Part shown: positions 49,496 to 59,516 of the stretch, in pieces
Numbering within the stretch: position 1 is the first letter of the stretch
How the letters are laid out: every line of letters starts with the position of its first letter
Source: Flectonema sp. DT1601
Lineage: Eukaryota; Euglenozoa; Diplonemea; Diplonemida; Diplonemidae
Length of the DNA: 64,000 nt
Assembly: GCA_964019425.1 (NCBI GenBank)
Contig: OZ025856.1
Coordinates: 434,001 to 498,000 of the forward strand
Reading direction: 5' to 3'
The notes under the pieces: generated by a model
Told to the model about the DNA's origin: nothing
What the model saw: the letters and a program-made list of their open reading frames with translations, nothing else
Databases searched by the model: none
Made by a program: the position numbers and the translations under genes

Positions 49496-51031
49496 GCAAT
49501 TAAAGTGATCTATTCGTTTTTTTTTTTTTTTTTTAATCACTTTATACGTCTATATTAGGGAATGACTTGGTTTTTAGTTAAGGACTTTGAGTTCTCTTTC
49601 TTGCGCTTTTTTTTTTTTAAATGGAATCCTTGATTATTGTATTCGTTGTTTTTTTTCTCCTTTTTTTTTTAATTTGTTCTTACAAGAAGGTTATATATGT
49701 ATTCCAAGGAGCCAAAACTATTTATGCTTAACTTGAATGCCTTCTTTTTAATGTACGCAATAATCGGTGACTATTTATTTTTTTTTTTTTTCTCAAAAAA
49801 AAAAAAAAAAAAAAAAGCGTGCACTGCTACAATTGTCGTAGGCACGCGGCTTTTATATATTTCTTTTTATGAATAAAAATAGAAGAGAACACAATATTCC
49901 CAAGTGGTTTTTTTTTATTGTAGCCTGGTTTCTTTTTTTTATTAAGTTTCTTTCTGGCTCCAATTATGTTTCTTTTGCTCTCGAACCCCTAACGTGCCGG
50001 TGTCCCTTTCTTTCTTCTGTAGGGACTTCTTTTAGAGGAAAAAAAAAAAAAAAAAAAAAAAGAAAAGGAAAAAAAAAAAAAAACGTTTATTAATTTTTTT
50101 TTTTTTTTTTTTCTGTTATTACTACTACCGGCTGAACATTTATTGATTTGTGTTTTTTTTTATGTATCACCTCATTATTTTTTTGAATGCTTTAGTTAAG
50201 TTTAAGTTTAAGTCAAATCTGTTCAAACGATTTTATTTTTCTTTACTTAGTATGCTCGTCTGAATATGCCAACCACGTAGTTATTTCTCTCTTAGTCATC
50301 TCTTATTATCAAATTGTTGAAAACGGCTTTTTTCGTTTTTTCCTCTTGTGTGTTTTTTTTCCGTTGTTATCACTGATTTCAACGAATTCATTCTGGTGTC
50401 TCTCTGAGTGAAAAGCATCACTCGGATGAATTTGTCAGATATTGGGGAGGGTGTCCATTTCATCCACTCGTTGAATTACAAAACGACAGATCGACTTTAT
50501 GATCAGGAGTATATCTTTGTAGATACTTTCGTTGTCTCGGTGATGATTGTTAGAATGCTTTTTTTTTTTTTTTTCAAACCGTTATTTTTCAACAAAACAA
50601 CAATACTCTCGTTCTTCTCGTTCTTTTTTCTTGTATTTAACAAAAAAAAAAAAAAAAAAAAACTTATTGGGAAAAATTAAAAAAATTAATAAAAAAATAA
50701 AAATAGCGTTGACAAGCATAAAACCCTTTTCTCTGGTTACGGTGCACAAGAAACAGCTTTAATTTTTTTTTTTATTTATTTTTTTTTTTTTTTCTTCCCC
50801 CCTTGTCCCTCTTTTCTTTCTCTCTTCCGGGTCTTCAACAACAACAAACGTACCCGAACCATTCCATTATTAACATCATCTTATACGGTTATTGTGATAG
50901 AAATACGAGCTTCCTTTTTCTTTGTTGTACCATTTTCTTTATAAGGCAGAGGGTTCTTCTTATAAAAGCGAGCAGCTACATACCAACCTTTTAGCCATCT
51001 TTTACTATGTGAAAATTGAAAGTGTGTTTTT

Positions 51032-51063
<32 letters not shown>

Positions 51064-51126
51064 ACCTACCAACTCATTGTTCGGTAGAAAGAATTGTGGC
51101 AGCGTATTCCTTTATTAGGATTTTAT
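51064..51126 (-). repeat. Dispersed repeat R, copy 1 (pairs with 63926-64000)
   Basis: Shares CATTGTTCGGTAGAA, AATTGTGGCAGCGTA and TTCCTTTATTAGGATTTT with the right end of the window. A 28-base T run precedes it, so on the - strand it is a unique sequence ending in poly(A), as in a retroposed 3' end. Confidence 0.65.
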
Positions 51127-51796
51127 ACCGGTTGCGCAGGGGAATCGTAGCCCCCACTGCAAGCGGCACTTTTTCTTCCCAGCTGTTATTATTCTAAAAG
51201 AAGTTTTGTTTTTAAGTTGTTCTTATGCATGATCGTTAAAAAGAATTAATTTGTTTTCCTTCCTTCCTTTTTTTTTTCTTTTATTTTTTTTTTTAATTTT
51301 TTTTTATTTTAAATCGTCTTTCCCAAAAGAACTTTTAAAAAGTATTTAAAAAAAAAAAAAAAAAAATTTAAAAAGAATATTCTAAAATACCTCAAAATAT
51401 GAAACTTTCTCATACCTTTTTTTTTTTTTTTTTTCCCTTCTCTTCAAATTTTTTGTGTTCTAAATTAAACGACTGTTCATCTTACTAAGTAACAAAGATA
51501 GATTTCAAGTTGCTTTTTTATTTTTTTATTAAAGCACTTTTATCGAATAACTGTGAACACAGACAATGCAAGCAATAAAAAAAAAAAAAAAAGATTTTCG
51601 TTTTTCTGTATCTTGAGACATGTGTACTCACTGTGTGTGTACAACAATATATAAATACTATGTAAGTGATGGGCTCTTTGAACTTCTCTGAATAGATGAA
51701 GGTGGCATGTTGACACGCACCATCTGTAAAGTGGTGTGTGAGCGACACGCATCTCGCAGATATTATTGATTCGAATTCTTAGTCGTTTTTTTATGG

Positions 51797-51827
<31 letters not shown>

Positions 51828-53128
51828 TTCTTGTGAGGGTTTTTTTTTGTTTTCTTTTGAAACGCTCATGTTTTTTTTTTTTTTTTTTTTTTTTGTTCTC
51901 CCGCCGTGAAATAAAATTATGAATCACCGGAGGGGCTTTGGCCTTAGCAACCCAACCAACGGGGTTTTTGCAGTTCATGATGAAATTTCTTTTTTTTAGA
52001 AAAGAAGCTACTGCACTACATTGAGGTACTTCACGCTTGCTGTCCAAAGGGGTTAGCTCTTATATTGTTTTTTCGAACCTACGTTCTTTTTGGTAAACAG
52101 TGATTACGTTGTCGTCCTTCTCTACTTGTTGCAAAAAAAGTAATAGGCAGTAATAAAGTCTTGCGTCTCTTCTTCCACCGTTGACGTGGCGGTATGTATA
52201 ACCTTAAAGTGCTTGCGAATATAAAAAAATGTTGTTTATTATTCTTATTTTTTGTTTTCGTTTTTTGGACTTCGTTCTTTTACTCTGTCTTGTTAAAGTT
52301 AAAGCGAGAGAGAAAATACCCAGTTCTCTTTTTGTAAAAAGCTGTCGGTTTCTTCGCTTCAGTGTGGAAGACCGTTGTTGAGAGCGACGAACTATTATGT
52401 TGTAGTAGTTATTTGAAATAATCTTTTTTTTTTTTTTTTCCGTTCTTATGTTTTTTTTTGTCGTTCCTTTATTCTTCCGGTAGATATGCGAGGTTTCCCT
52501 GTTCTATTTTTTTTTGTTTTTCTTCCTATCTAGCAATCTTCTACCAAGGGAATGATTCTCTTGTGAATATGTGCGGAGGAAAAAAGAAAGCCTTATCACA
52601 GGAATGGTTTCTTTTACGGTAGTAAAAACGGTAAAGTGGAAGGAAAAAAATGAATAAAAATAAATAAATAAAGTTTCTACTCACAAAAGGAATCGGGTTC
52701 TCACTTTTCCTAACCTCCCTTCGTACCAAGTCTTGCGTTTCAGTTAGTTTTGTTTGTTTTTTTCTTCTTTTTCTTCCCCTCCTTTTCTTTTTCTTCTCCT
52801 CCTTTTCGTTTTCCCCTTCTTTTTGTACCAACTCCGCCACCCAGGCTTGGATCACAGAAAGCAAGGGGAAAAAAAAAAAAAAAAGAAAAAAAGAAGCCGC
52901 AACTCATTGCCTTTGCTTATCAGTTTTTAACTACGTTGAAGTAGTGTTGTTCTATTTTTTACATTTAGCACTATGTTCATTGTACAGGTTTAGCTGTGTT
53001 CAGGAATTCCTGTCTGCCTAAATTATCGTAACGATCTTATTAAGGTCAGGTCTACTTACATTGTTTCGTAGCTCTATGGAAGTTCTCAGTGAAGGGTGAA
53101 AGCGACGACAACATGTTTACTTATTTTC

Positions 53129-53130
53129 AG
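53129..53130 (+). promoter_or_regulatory. Probable (trans-)splice acceptor
   Basis: AG of TTTACTTATTTTCAG, 26 nt before the ATG at 53157. Confidence 0.55.
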
Positions 53131-53156
53131 ATTTAAAAATACAAACAAACTAAACC

Positions 53157-53564
53157 ATGACCAACACCAATGACGTTAGGGTAATAAGAATAACAACCAA
53201 GGGTAAGGCTAAAAAACTGAGATTCAGAGTAAACTGTGTCGGCGTGTTTTTCCTTGAAGAAGGTCAGCAAAAAGCAATCTCACGATGTTACTTCCATGGT
53301 GAGATTTCTCAACTGCTTGTTTGTAATGATGAAGCTGTGATAAAAGTGTCTGCTGTGGAGACATGTTGCTCTTCTCACTTTAAGTTGGTTGATCATGTTA
53401 ATTCAGCAGAGTTCTTCTTACGGTTGTCTACTGCGATTTCAGTTCCGATCACCAGTGTGTGTGACCCGGCCACACTCCTTAGAAAAAATGATCAAAATAA
53501 AACAAAACAATATCTTTATCCGAGGGACAGGATGAAAAAATTAAAAACACCATCTCTCTGTTAA
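53157..53564 (+). CDS. Small hypothetical protein, beta-rich
   Basis: 135 residues from MTNTNDVRVIRITTKGKAK. The pattern of alternating hydrophobic strands (VRVIRITTK, KLRFRVNCVGVFFLE, ISQLLVCNDEAVIKVSAVE) with a helix near the end could fit a small PH-like or other beta-barrel fold, but no signature is clear. The C-terminus is basic. There is no signal peptide or TM helix. An acceptor-like AG 26 nt upstream supports a genuine mRNA start. Confidence 0.6.
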   Translation: MTNTNDVRVIRITTKGKAKKLRFRVNCVGVFFLEEGQQKAISRCYFHGEISQLLVCNDEAVIKVSAVETCCSSHFKLVDHVNSAEFFLRLSTAISVPITSVCDPATLLRKNDQNKTKQYLYPRDRMKKLKTPSLC

Positions 53565-54224
53565 AAGCTCTGCTCTGCTTTTAGTTTGTTGAGTCTGCTA
53601 GCTGTGCTTCCTTTCTTCGATTTGTGTTCATCGCCAGCCGTATTTATTGCGAGAAAAAGACGACGGTGAAAATGTCTCAAAATTCACTATTTTTACTCTC
53701 ACGTCTCCCACAAAACTTCTCTTGGCCACTTAGGCTTTTTCTTTTTCTCCCATTCGCAGGTAATTTTCTTTGATTAGCAACTACAAATATTTTTCAGTCA
53801 AGTACTTGGTATTAATTTTGTTTTCTTTAATACCTAAAGTTGTTACTGTTTTCACATTGTCAAAGTTTCATCCCATTCGCAGACTGCACATTTTTTTTTT
53901 TTTTTTTTGTTGCTATCTTTTAACAAGATAAATAAGTAACTGTTTTCTTTTGAAGGCTTTTTTAACCTTTACACATGTGTCCAAACTAACTTTTGATTAT
54001 GTTGCACGAGGTCATGAATTTGAAATCACATTTTCTTCCCAATAATCAGACGCTACAATCAAATATAAGAATCTGCGGAGTGTTTACCTGTACTGACGTT
54101 GACGTTTTGTCGTAGTTTACTTTGGTACAAGTATTATATTCAAAAGTATTCAACCACCCCCCCCAAAAAAAATAATCAGATCCTACAAAATCAAAGAAGA
54201 AGGGGAAAAAAATAAAATAAAATA
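53565..54224. other. Intergenic region
   Basis: Contains CCCATTCGCAG twice (53750-53760 and 53872-53882), both acceptor-like. A 33-codon frame at 53672-53773 has a hydrophobic, presequence-like composition, but cannot be joined in frame to the next gene, which has an in-frame stop just before its ATG. Confidence 0.4.
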
Positions 54225-55179
54225 ATGGATTTCCTAACTCTGTTTCGAAAGGTAGGATTATTCTCTAAAAGTAATGAAGTTTTGGAAATGGAACGTGTAG
54301 AGCATCGAAGAAATGAACTTCTTCAACAGATACATGCTGAGAAAGCTAAAGGAGAACGCGAACGGGCTGGTTTCGAACAAATGGCGGATCCGTTCCGAAA
54401 AGAACTTGCAGCCATAGACAAAGATTACGAACACAATTATGGTGACTTGCTTCGTATAAATGATGAAAAAGCAATGAGAGGAGAAGGTGCCGAACTCGCA
54501 ACTGAAACAACTCGCGACCAACTAAAAGAAATCGATGAAGAGATCCGTAGCGTTAGTTTCTTAGAAGACTCAGTTACCATCCATCAAAAGAATTTACTGC
54601 TTTCAGCTGTGGCTGAGCGTCTTAATGCTGGTTATCCTTTCGCAGATGGGTTGGCAAAACTAACACAGCTGTACTCACCGACTTCTACGGAGGCGATAAT
54701 TTGTCAAAGTCTTCAATCAATGTCTGTGAAGGGTATTCTAGAACCTGATCAGTTGGCTTCAACTCTTCCTAAAAATATACTCGATCCTGAAATCTGTTCG
54801 ATGGTTGAGGAAAGACGTTTTGCTGATTCATTGTGTAAAATTAGTTCCGTTTTACAAAGCAAGACGATAGCCGATACCAGTGATCGGTCATCCTTAGCTA
54901 CATGGTTTCATCATGCGAATAATTACGTAACTGCCCAGCAGGGGATTTACTTTCTAGGATCGTCAACGTACTTAGATAATTATAGGGTTTGTGATTTTTT
55001 TTTTTTTTTTGTTTTTTTTTTAAACAATCTTTTCATCTGAGAGACCAATGAAAGAGAAAATTGAAAATCGCATGTAGTTACTACGCTAATAATTAATAAC
55101 ACTCTCCCCAACACAGATGTCTAGGCCCTTTAATGAGCTTCGTTTATCTCATTTGAGGAAATTACAAAAGGAGCAGTGA
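54225..55179 (+). CDS. Coiled-coil protein, two exons; faintly mitofilin-like
   Basis: CDS 54225-54986 joined to 55117-55179, 274 residues. Residues 15-110 are charged and heptad-like, predicting a coiled coil. The C-terminal half is helical and includes LNAGYPFADGLAKLTQLYSP and later WFHHANNYVTAQQG. The GxPFxxxLxxL pattern followed by helical pairs is loosely reminiscent of the mitofilin (MIC60) C-terminal domain, but no transmembrane segment is present, so this is only a suggestion. Splicing replaces a Phe run coded by intronic T with the tail MSRPFNELRLSHLRKLQKEQ. The function is unknown. Confidence 0.65.
54987..55116 (+). other. Intron of the coiled-coil gene
   Basis: 130-nt GT-AG intron, donor GTTTGT (the same as intron 1 at 3840), long T run, acceptor CAACACAG. 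Phase 0. Reading through gives a Phe-rich tail from homopolymer T, which is implausible. Confidence 0.7.
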
Positions 55180-55601
55180 TCCATATATTACTATGAGTAT
55201 CTGTTTTAGATATTGTGGTATGAGATGTGAACCTTAACAGTTGTCACATCGTCGTTTTTTTTTTTTTTTTTTTTTTTTTTTTGAAAAAAAAAAAAAAAAA
55301 AAACCGTATCGATTTCATTGTTTTATCGTGCTGATGTCACGTTTTTTTTTCTTCTTTTTTTGGAAAATAAAACAATTACTTGATGGATTAAAAAGGTAAA
55401 GTTTTTTTTTAAAAAAAAAAAAAAAGTACTACATTATTTTTTTTAAAAATACAGTGACATTCAACAATCTCCAATACAAGTGATTCTGATGATTGGTGGT
55501 GTTTTTTTTTTTTTTTTTTTTTTGTAAGTAGTAATAAACTATCTTTGTTTGTAATATTAGCTAGAAGAAGAAGAAGGAAAAAAAAAAAAAAAAAAAAAAA
55601 A
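55180..55601. other. Intergenic region
   Basis: Dominated by T and A runs (for example 55256-55282 and 55284-55302). Acceptor-like TTTGTAATATTAG at 55548-55560 precedes the next ATG by about 40 nt. Confidence 0.4.
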
Positions 55602-56006
55602 ATGGTTGCAGATATTCTAGTCGGGTATTCAATGCAGATGCAGACCCGAAGACAAGAATTACTCGAACACATTCAGAGAAGAGCAGCAGGTGGATCTGCT
55701 GGCTCTCCTCGTAGATTGGCACTCTCTGAAGTCAGTATTAACGTTCCTTCTCACGGAGGTAAAAAAGCGACTGAGACACCTACTCAGCAACCACCACCAA
55801 CGAGAATAGAAACGACACCGATTAACCTTCCTTATGGTGAATATTCTCCGAAGAAGAATTCAGGTGGGGAAGCAGATCAGTGGTGGGATAACCAACGAAT
55901 TCAAGATCAGCTTCAACAACAATCGGGAGTCTCTCCTTCAGCAATATTTGAACCAAGAAATAGTCCAATTAATACGATGGAGATTTTTAGACAACTTAAA
56001 AAGTAG
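55602..56006 (+). CDS. Small hypothetical protein
   Basis: 134 residues from MVADILVGYSMQMQTRRQEL, immediately after a 24-base A run; the upstream open frame is the translated A run and is not used. An amphipathic helix at 10-30 (QTRRQELLEHIQRRAA) is followed by a Ser/Pro/Thr-rich, probably disordered middle, and a C-terminal helix-prone part (DQWWDNQRIQDQLQQQ; MEIFRQLKK). No family recognised. It could be a regulatory or adaptor peptide. Confidence 0.5.
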   Translation: MVADILVGYSMQMQTRRQELLEHIQRRAAGGSAGSPRRLALSEVSINVPSHGGKKATETPTQQPPPTRIETTPINLPYGEYSPKKNSGGEADQWWDNQRIQDQLQQQSGVSPSAIFEPRNSPINTMEIFRQLKK

Positions 56007-56384
56007 AAGAATCTTATTGTTATGTGTTATTTATTTTCACTCTTTTTTTTTTTTTTTTTTTTTTTGTTAGATTTTGTTAAAAATATAAATAATCCTCCCA
56101 CTGTCCCTCTTTGAGTAGAACATTACCGTCAAACAACTGTACCCTTAAAAGCTAGTGTTCGCTACATGACGTATTTTCAGGACAGTGTGTGCAAACTCTG
56201 CACTGTATTCTTCCCTTTTAAATTTAGTTTGTTTTTTTCATTTTCTTGTCACTAGATCTTTTTTTTTAAAATAAAAAACAAAAATTTTTTTTTTTTGTGA
56301 TTTTTTCAATTTTTTTTTCATCAAATTCATCTTCCTCTCAGCAGCTCAAAAGAATGAGATGATGTGGACTTGAGTTCAAGCAGG

Positions 56385-56439
56385 TGGTGAAAGTACAGCC
56401 AATATTAATATATTGTGATGATTGGGATAACACTGTAAT
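56385..56439 (+). repeat. 55-bp direct repeat, copy 1
   Basis: Identical to 56542-56596, starting TGGTGAAAGTACAGCC and ending CACTGTAAT. It reads VKVQPILIYCDDWDNTVI in one frame, followed by GSTAGENHHKFYREAAADRK before a stop. Confidence 0.85.
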
Positions 56440-56541
56440 TGGATCAACTGCAGGTGAAAACCATCACAAGTTCTATAGAGAAGCTGCTGCTGATCGAAAG
56501 GTTTGGTGGTGACTGTCTCTATCAGACAACCAACGTCTTGA

Positions 56542-56596
56542 TGGTGAAAGTACAGCCAATATTAATATATTGTGATGATTGGGATAACACTGTAAT
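56542..56596 (+). repeat. 55-bp direct repeat, copy 2
   Basis: Perfect copy of 56385-56439, 157 bp downstream. After it the sequence continues as RVNNWNTNKAQH and stops. Confidence 0.85.
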
Positions 56597-56719
56597 AAGG
56601 GTCAACAACTGGAACACAAACAAGGCTCAACATTGAAGTTCCTTTTTGACTTTAATTTCATTAAATAGTCTCGTTAATGTTATTTATTATATCTCATTTT
56701 TTTTTTTTTTTTTTCCCCC

Positions 56720-56721
56720 AG
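56720..56721 (+). promoter_or_regulatory. Probable (trans-)splice acceptor
   Basis: AG after an 18-base T run and CCCCC, 13 nt before the ATG at 56735. It is the clearest polypyrimidine tract plus AG in the window. Confidence 0.65.
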
Positions 56722-56734
56722 ATTATAAGAAACC

Positions 56735-57199
56735 ATGTCCCTACATGACGACGCTTTGTGGAAGCGTTTCGACCTTAAAGGTGAATGTACTTCTGAAAGA
56801 AAGGCACGGGCAGACCGAATTCAAGCTGGTGGTGGGATTACAGTTGCGGTGTATTGTCAAAAATTAAACCATACTTTAATAAAGTCATTCGATAATCAAA
56901 CTACTGTCTCTGATTTAAAAAAAGATTTCACTTTAAGTTTTGTTGAGTTCGATAAAAAGATAAATAAAGCTGAGTTTCTAACAAAGGCGAAAATGTCATA
57001 CTTTTCTCTCCGGGATAATCAACTACTACCTGTGGGTCCAGTTTGGGTTGAATCTTTAGCGTATGTGATTTCACGGTTTACGTCTGATATAAGAAAGATA
57101 GCAAATTTAAAAACCACACAAAAAAAAAACAGATATTTACGCGACTCAGTAGATGGTTTTGTGTACCTCATTGCTGATATTGAGCCGAGTTATGGATGA
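56735..57199 (+). CDS. Small hypothetical protein
   Basis: 154 residues from MSLHDDALWKRFDLKGECTS. An acidic/basic N-terminal helix is followed by alternating strands (ITVAVYCQKLNHTLIKSF, TVSDLKKDFTLSF) that could belong to a ubiquitin-like or similar small alpha/beta fold, then a helical part (VWVESLAYVISRFTSDIRKI). No recognisable family motif. The start is supported by the strong acceptor 13 nt upstream. Confidence 0.6.
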   Translation: MSLHDDALWKRFDLKGECTSERKARADRIQAGGGITVAVYCQKLNHTLIKSFDNQTTVSDLKKDFTLSFVEFDKKINKAEFLTKAKMSYFSLRDNQLLPVGPVWVESLAYVISRFTSDIRKIANLKTTQKKNRYLRDSVDGFVYLIADIEPSYG

Positions 57200-57567
57200 T
57201 TTCCTTTTTTTTAAAAAATGTTTTAGTTTATTGTTTTAAAAAACCAAACAACCAATCCATGTATTGGTTATGTGCCAATGTGTGTTTCGCTCATTCCTTC
57301 TTTTAAAAAAAAAAAAAAAAATAAAATAAACTGAAGAATAAAGCACTCACCTGACGCAGGGAGTTTTCTTTCCCCGACTTTGTCCTATCTAGGTGGTGGT
57401 TGTTCTGAAATATTTAAAAAAAAAAAAAAAAAAACGATAAACACGATCATACTATTCGTATATTATATTTACCAGAATACTTACATAGTAAGGTTGCGTT
57501 ATATTGTAATCGGTTGAACGGAGCGAATCAACGTCCTTATCAAAAAAAATTAATTCTAGTCAGGTAA
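57200..57567. other. Intergenic region
   Basis: A and T runs with no coding content. TTCTAG and GTCAG at 57554-57563 are acceptor-like sites directly before the next ATG. Confidence 0.4.
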
Positions 57568-59316
57568 ATGTCGTCGCTGGAAAATACACAAAAATGGGCA
57601 GAAGTACTGCAAAGCTTCCCAGCATTTAAACATTGTAACGATGATGCTGTTAGAGAAATTGGGGAAGAAATTCTCATAGTGAATGAAGACATCGAGATAG
57701 TGAAGGGAATTGTTAAATTATCGAAAGGAGTTAAGATTCCAAAAACCTTTACGACGATGACTTGTGGGTTGGTTGACGTGATAGAAGTAAACAAACCGTT
57801 GTTGAAACGTCGAAAAACTTGTAAAAAAAAAATTATTTCAGAAAAAATTCAAAATAAAAAACCTTCTCAAAACCAACAACCCTTCACCAAGGATAACAAC
57901 ACGTCTTCAATCCTAACAATAGAAGATATTCTTCAGAAAGCTTCTTTTAAATGTTCCAACACTTCAGAAAGCATAGCTCTACTAGTACGAGCCTTGATCT
58001 CTTTAACAAATAGTACCCCGACAAGTGATACTGAATGCTCTGATGTAACGTTATTCTTATCTCAAAAAGCTAATTCCTTAGGAAAACCAACCCTATCCAT
58101 GATCATCAAAAAACAAAAATATTATTTTTCAAAATTTAATGAAAGTGAAGTGTTGGTGATCGAGCCAATTTGGATGGCGGCTTTGCAAGCGGTTCTGTCG
58201 GACAGAGGAGGTGGTACTCAGTGTGTTATAACTGAAAATTTTATAATACAATTAGAACTAAGTAACGTTCAGGTTGTTGAAACTGTTGTAAGTCTTTTCA
58301 GTGATGGAGAGATAAACGCTGTCCATCAGATATTAGAAAAAAAAAAAATTCATGCTCCGAAATTAATGTCAATTTTAGCTAATAATCATTCTATGGAAAT
58401 ACCGGGAAAAAAAAAAAAAAATAACAATATTTTTTTTTTGAATTTCTTGAACTCGATAACAAACAGTGAACCAGATAAGTATATCTCTGCGAGGTTCAAG
58501 TTGATGAACCCGTCTCCGGTTCACATCAAAAATAATTTAATTTTATTTTTATTGAATTTCAACACATCGTTTAACACGATTCAACAAACCCGTTTTTTTA
58601 ATATATCTTCATCTCTGATTGATTCCATTGAAGTAAGCACCAGAAACAAACTAGTTCACGCAACGAAAATTTTTATAAAAAATCAAATCAACAAATTAAA
58701 GCAAAACTCTGTATTAACAGCGAGGTCTGATGTTGGTAGTTATTCGGTCATGTCAACAGCATCGAAGATTGAGAATGAAATTTTATTAGAAAAAGAAAAA
58801 ATATTGAAAGACTTAGATTTATGTTTAGCAACCAGTTTTCATCTTTTATATATCGCAACTGATGATTGCGATTCGGTAATAGATTTTGAGATACCGACTA
58901 ACATGAAACATACCCGTGAGATGTCGAACGCCATAAAACGTCAAACTCAACAAAATGAATCCGATCGTGTAATTGGAATTGATTTCTTACAGAAGTATAT
59001 CTCCAAAGAAACACCATCACTGAAAGTATCATCATCAGTTATGTATAAAACAGTTTGGTTTTGGCATACATCAGTTTCTTCTATTAAACAACAACAATGT
59101 ATCTCATCATCTTTAATCATAGATTCTTATCATTGTAGTGATTGTACCACTCGATTCGATCTCGGAATGCAATCAGTCGTGAAGATGTCATTACAGAGTT
59201 CTGATTGTTTTAGTATTGGAATTCAGGCTATTAATAACATTATTAATAATAACTTAACTGAAAATGAACTGCAATCAGTTCATGAATGGAGACGGTTGAT
59301 GGAATCCGGAAACTAG
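57568..59316 (+). CDS. Hypothetical Lys/Asn/Ser-rich protein
   Basis: 582 residues from MSSLENTQKWAEVLQSFPAF. The start resembles a small helical domain (residues 1-75), followed by a basic linker (LLKRRKTCKKK) and a long helical region. Parts look like nucleic-acid or scaffold proteins, but I find no domain signature. Cys-x2-Cys (HCSDC near residue 526) is isolated. Three poly-A or poly-T runs are translated as Lys or Phe within the frame without breaking it. Codon use is AT-richer than in the neighbours. The function is unknown. Confidence 0.6.
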   Translation: MSSLENTQKWAEVLQSFPAFKHCNDDAVREIGEEILIVNEDIEIVKGIVKLSKGVKIPKTFTTMTCGLVDVIEVNKPLLKRRKTCKKKIISEKIQNKKPSQNQQPFTKDNNTSSILTIEDILQKASFKCSNTSESIALLVRALISLTNSTPTSDTECSDVTLFLSQKANSLGKPTLSMIIKKQKYYFSKFNESEVLVIEPIWMAALQAVLSDRGGGTQCVITENFIIQLELSNVQVVETVVSLFSDGEINAVHQILEKKKIHAPKLMSILANNHSMEIPGKKKKNNNIFFLNFLNSITNSEPDKYISARFKLMNPSPVHIKNNLILFLLNFNTSFNTIQQTRFFNISSSLIDSIEVSTRNKLVHATKIFIKNQINKLKQNSVLTARSDVGSYSVMSTASKIENEILLEKEKILKDLDLCLATSFHLLYIATDDCDSVIDFEIPTNMKHTREMSNAIKRQTQQNESDRVIGIDFLQKYISKETPSLKVSSSVMYKTVWFWHTSVSSIKQQQCISSSLIIDSYHCSDCTTRFDLGMQSVVKMSLQSSDCFSIGIQAINNIINNNLTENELQSVHEWRRLMESGN

Positions 59317-59501
59317 AATCCATTCTTAATTATGTATAAAACAGTTCAGTCTTGACATACATCAGTTTCTTATTAAACAAACATACGATATCTCATAATA
59401 GAATGTGATTATTGGTTTTTGGGTTTTTTTTTTTCCCTTTTTTTTTCTTTTTTTTCTTTTTTTGGCATACCTCACACCCTGATATAATTTAACTTTTTTA
59501 C

Positions 59502-59503
59502 AG
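59502..59503 (+). promoter_or_regulatory. Probable (trans-)splice acceptor
   Basis: AG of TTTAACTTTTTTACAG, 13 nt before the ATG at 59517. The preceding 100 bp are strongly T-rich. Confidence 0.6.
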
Positions 59504-59516
59504 CAACAGCACATTC

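Larger units (their letters stand above)
49496..53156. other. 3.7-kb gene-free, homopolymer-rich region
   Basis: Downstream of the giant gene. Dozens of T and A runs of 10-28 bases. Open frames here consist mostly of Phe and Lys runs. It contains a short hairpin GCGTGC/GCACGC at about 49817-49850 and a dispersed repeat at 51064-51126. No protein domain, tRNA or rRNA was recognised on either strand. Confidence 0.5.
56007..56734. other. Intergenic region with a duplicated coding-like segment
   Basis: Holds T-rich sequence and a perfect 55-bp direct repeat (56385-56439 and 56542-56596). The region ends in a pyrimidine run and an AG at 56720-56721. Confidence 0.5.

Noticed and set aside
50408-51197. 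Small ORFs with Phe and Lys runs
   Set aside because: Produced by T and A homopolymers; no conserved-looking segment.
51763-52047. - strand segment ending in a long A run near 51870-51895 as a retroposon
   Set aside because: A poly(A)-like end is visible, but no second copy or internal promoter was found, so it cannot be told from chance in this homopolymer-rich region.
53672-53773. 33-codon hydrophobic ORF as a first exon of the coiled-coil gene
   Set aside because: An in-frame stop lies between any usable acceptor and the ATG at 54225, so no continuous frame can be built.
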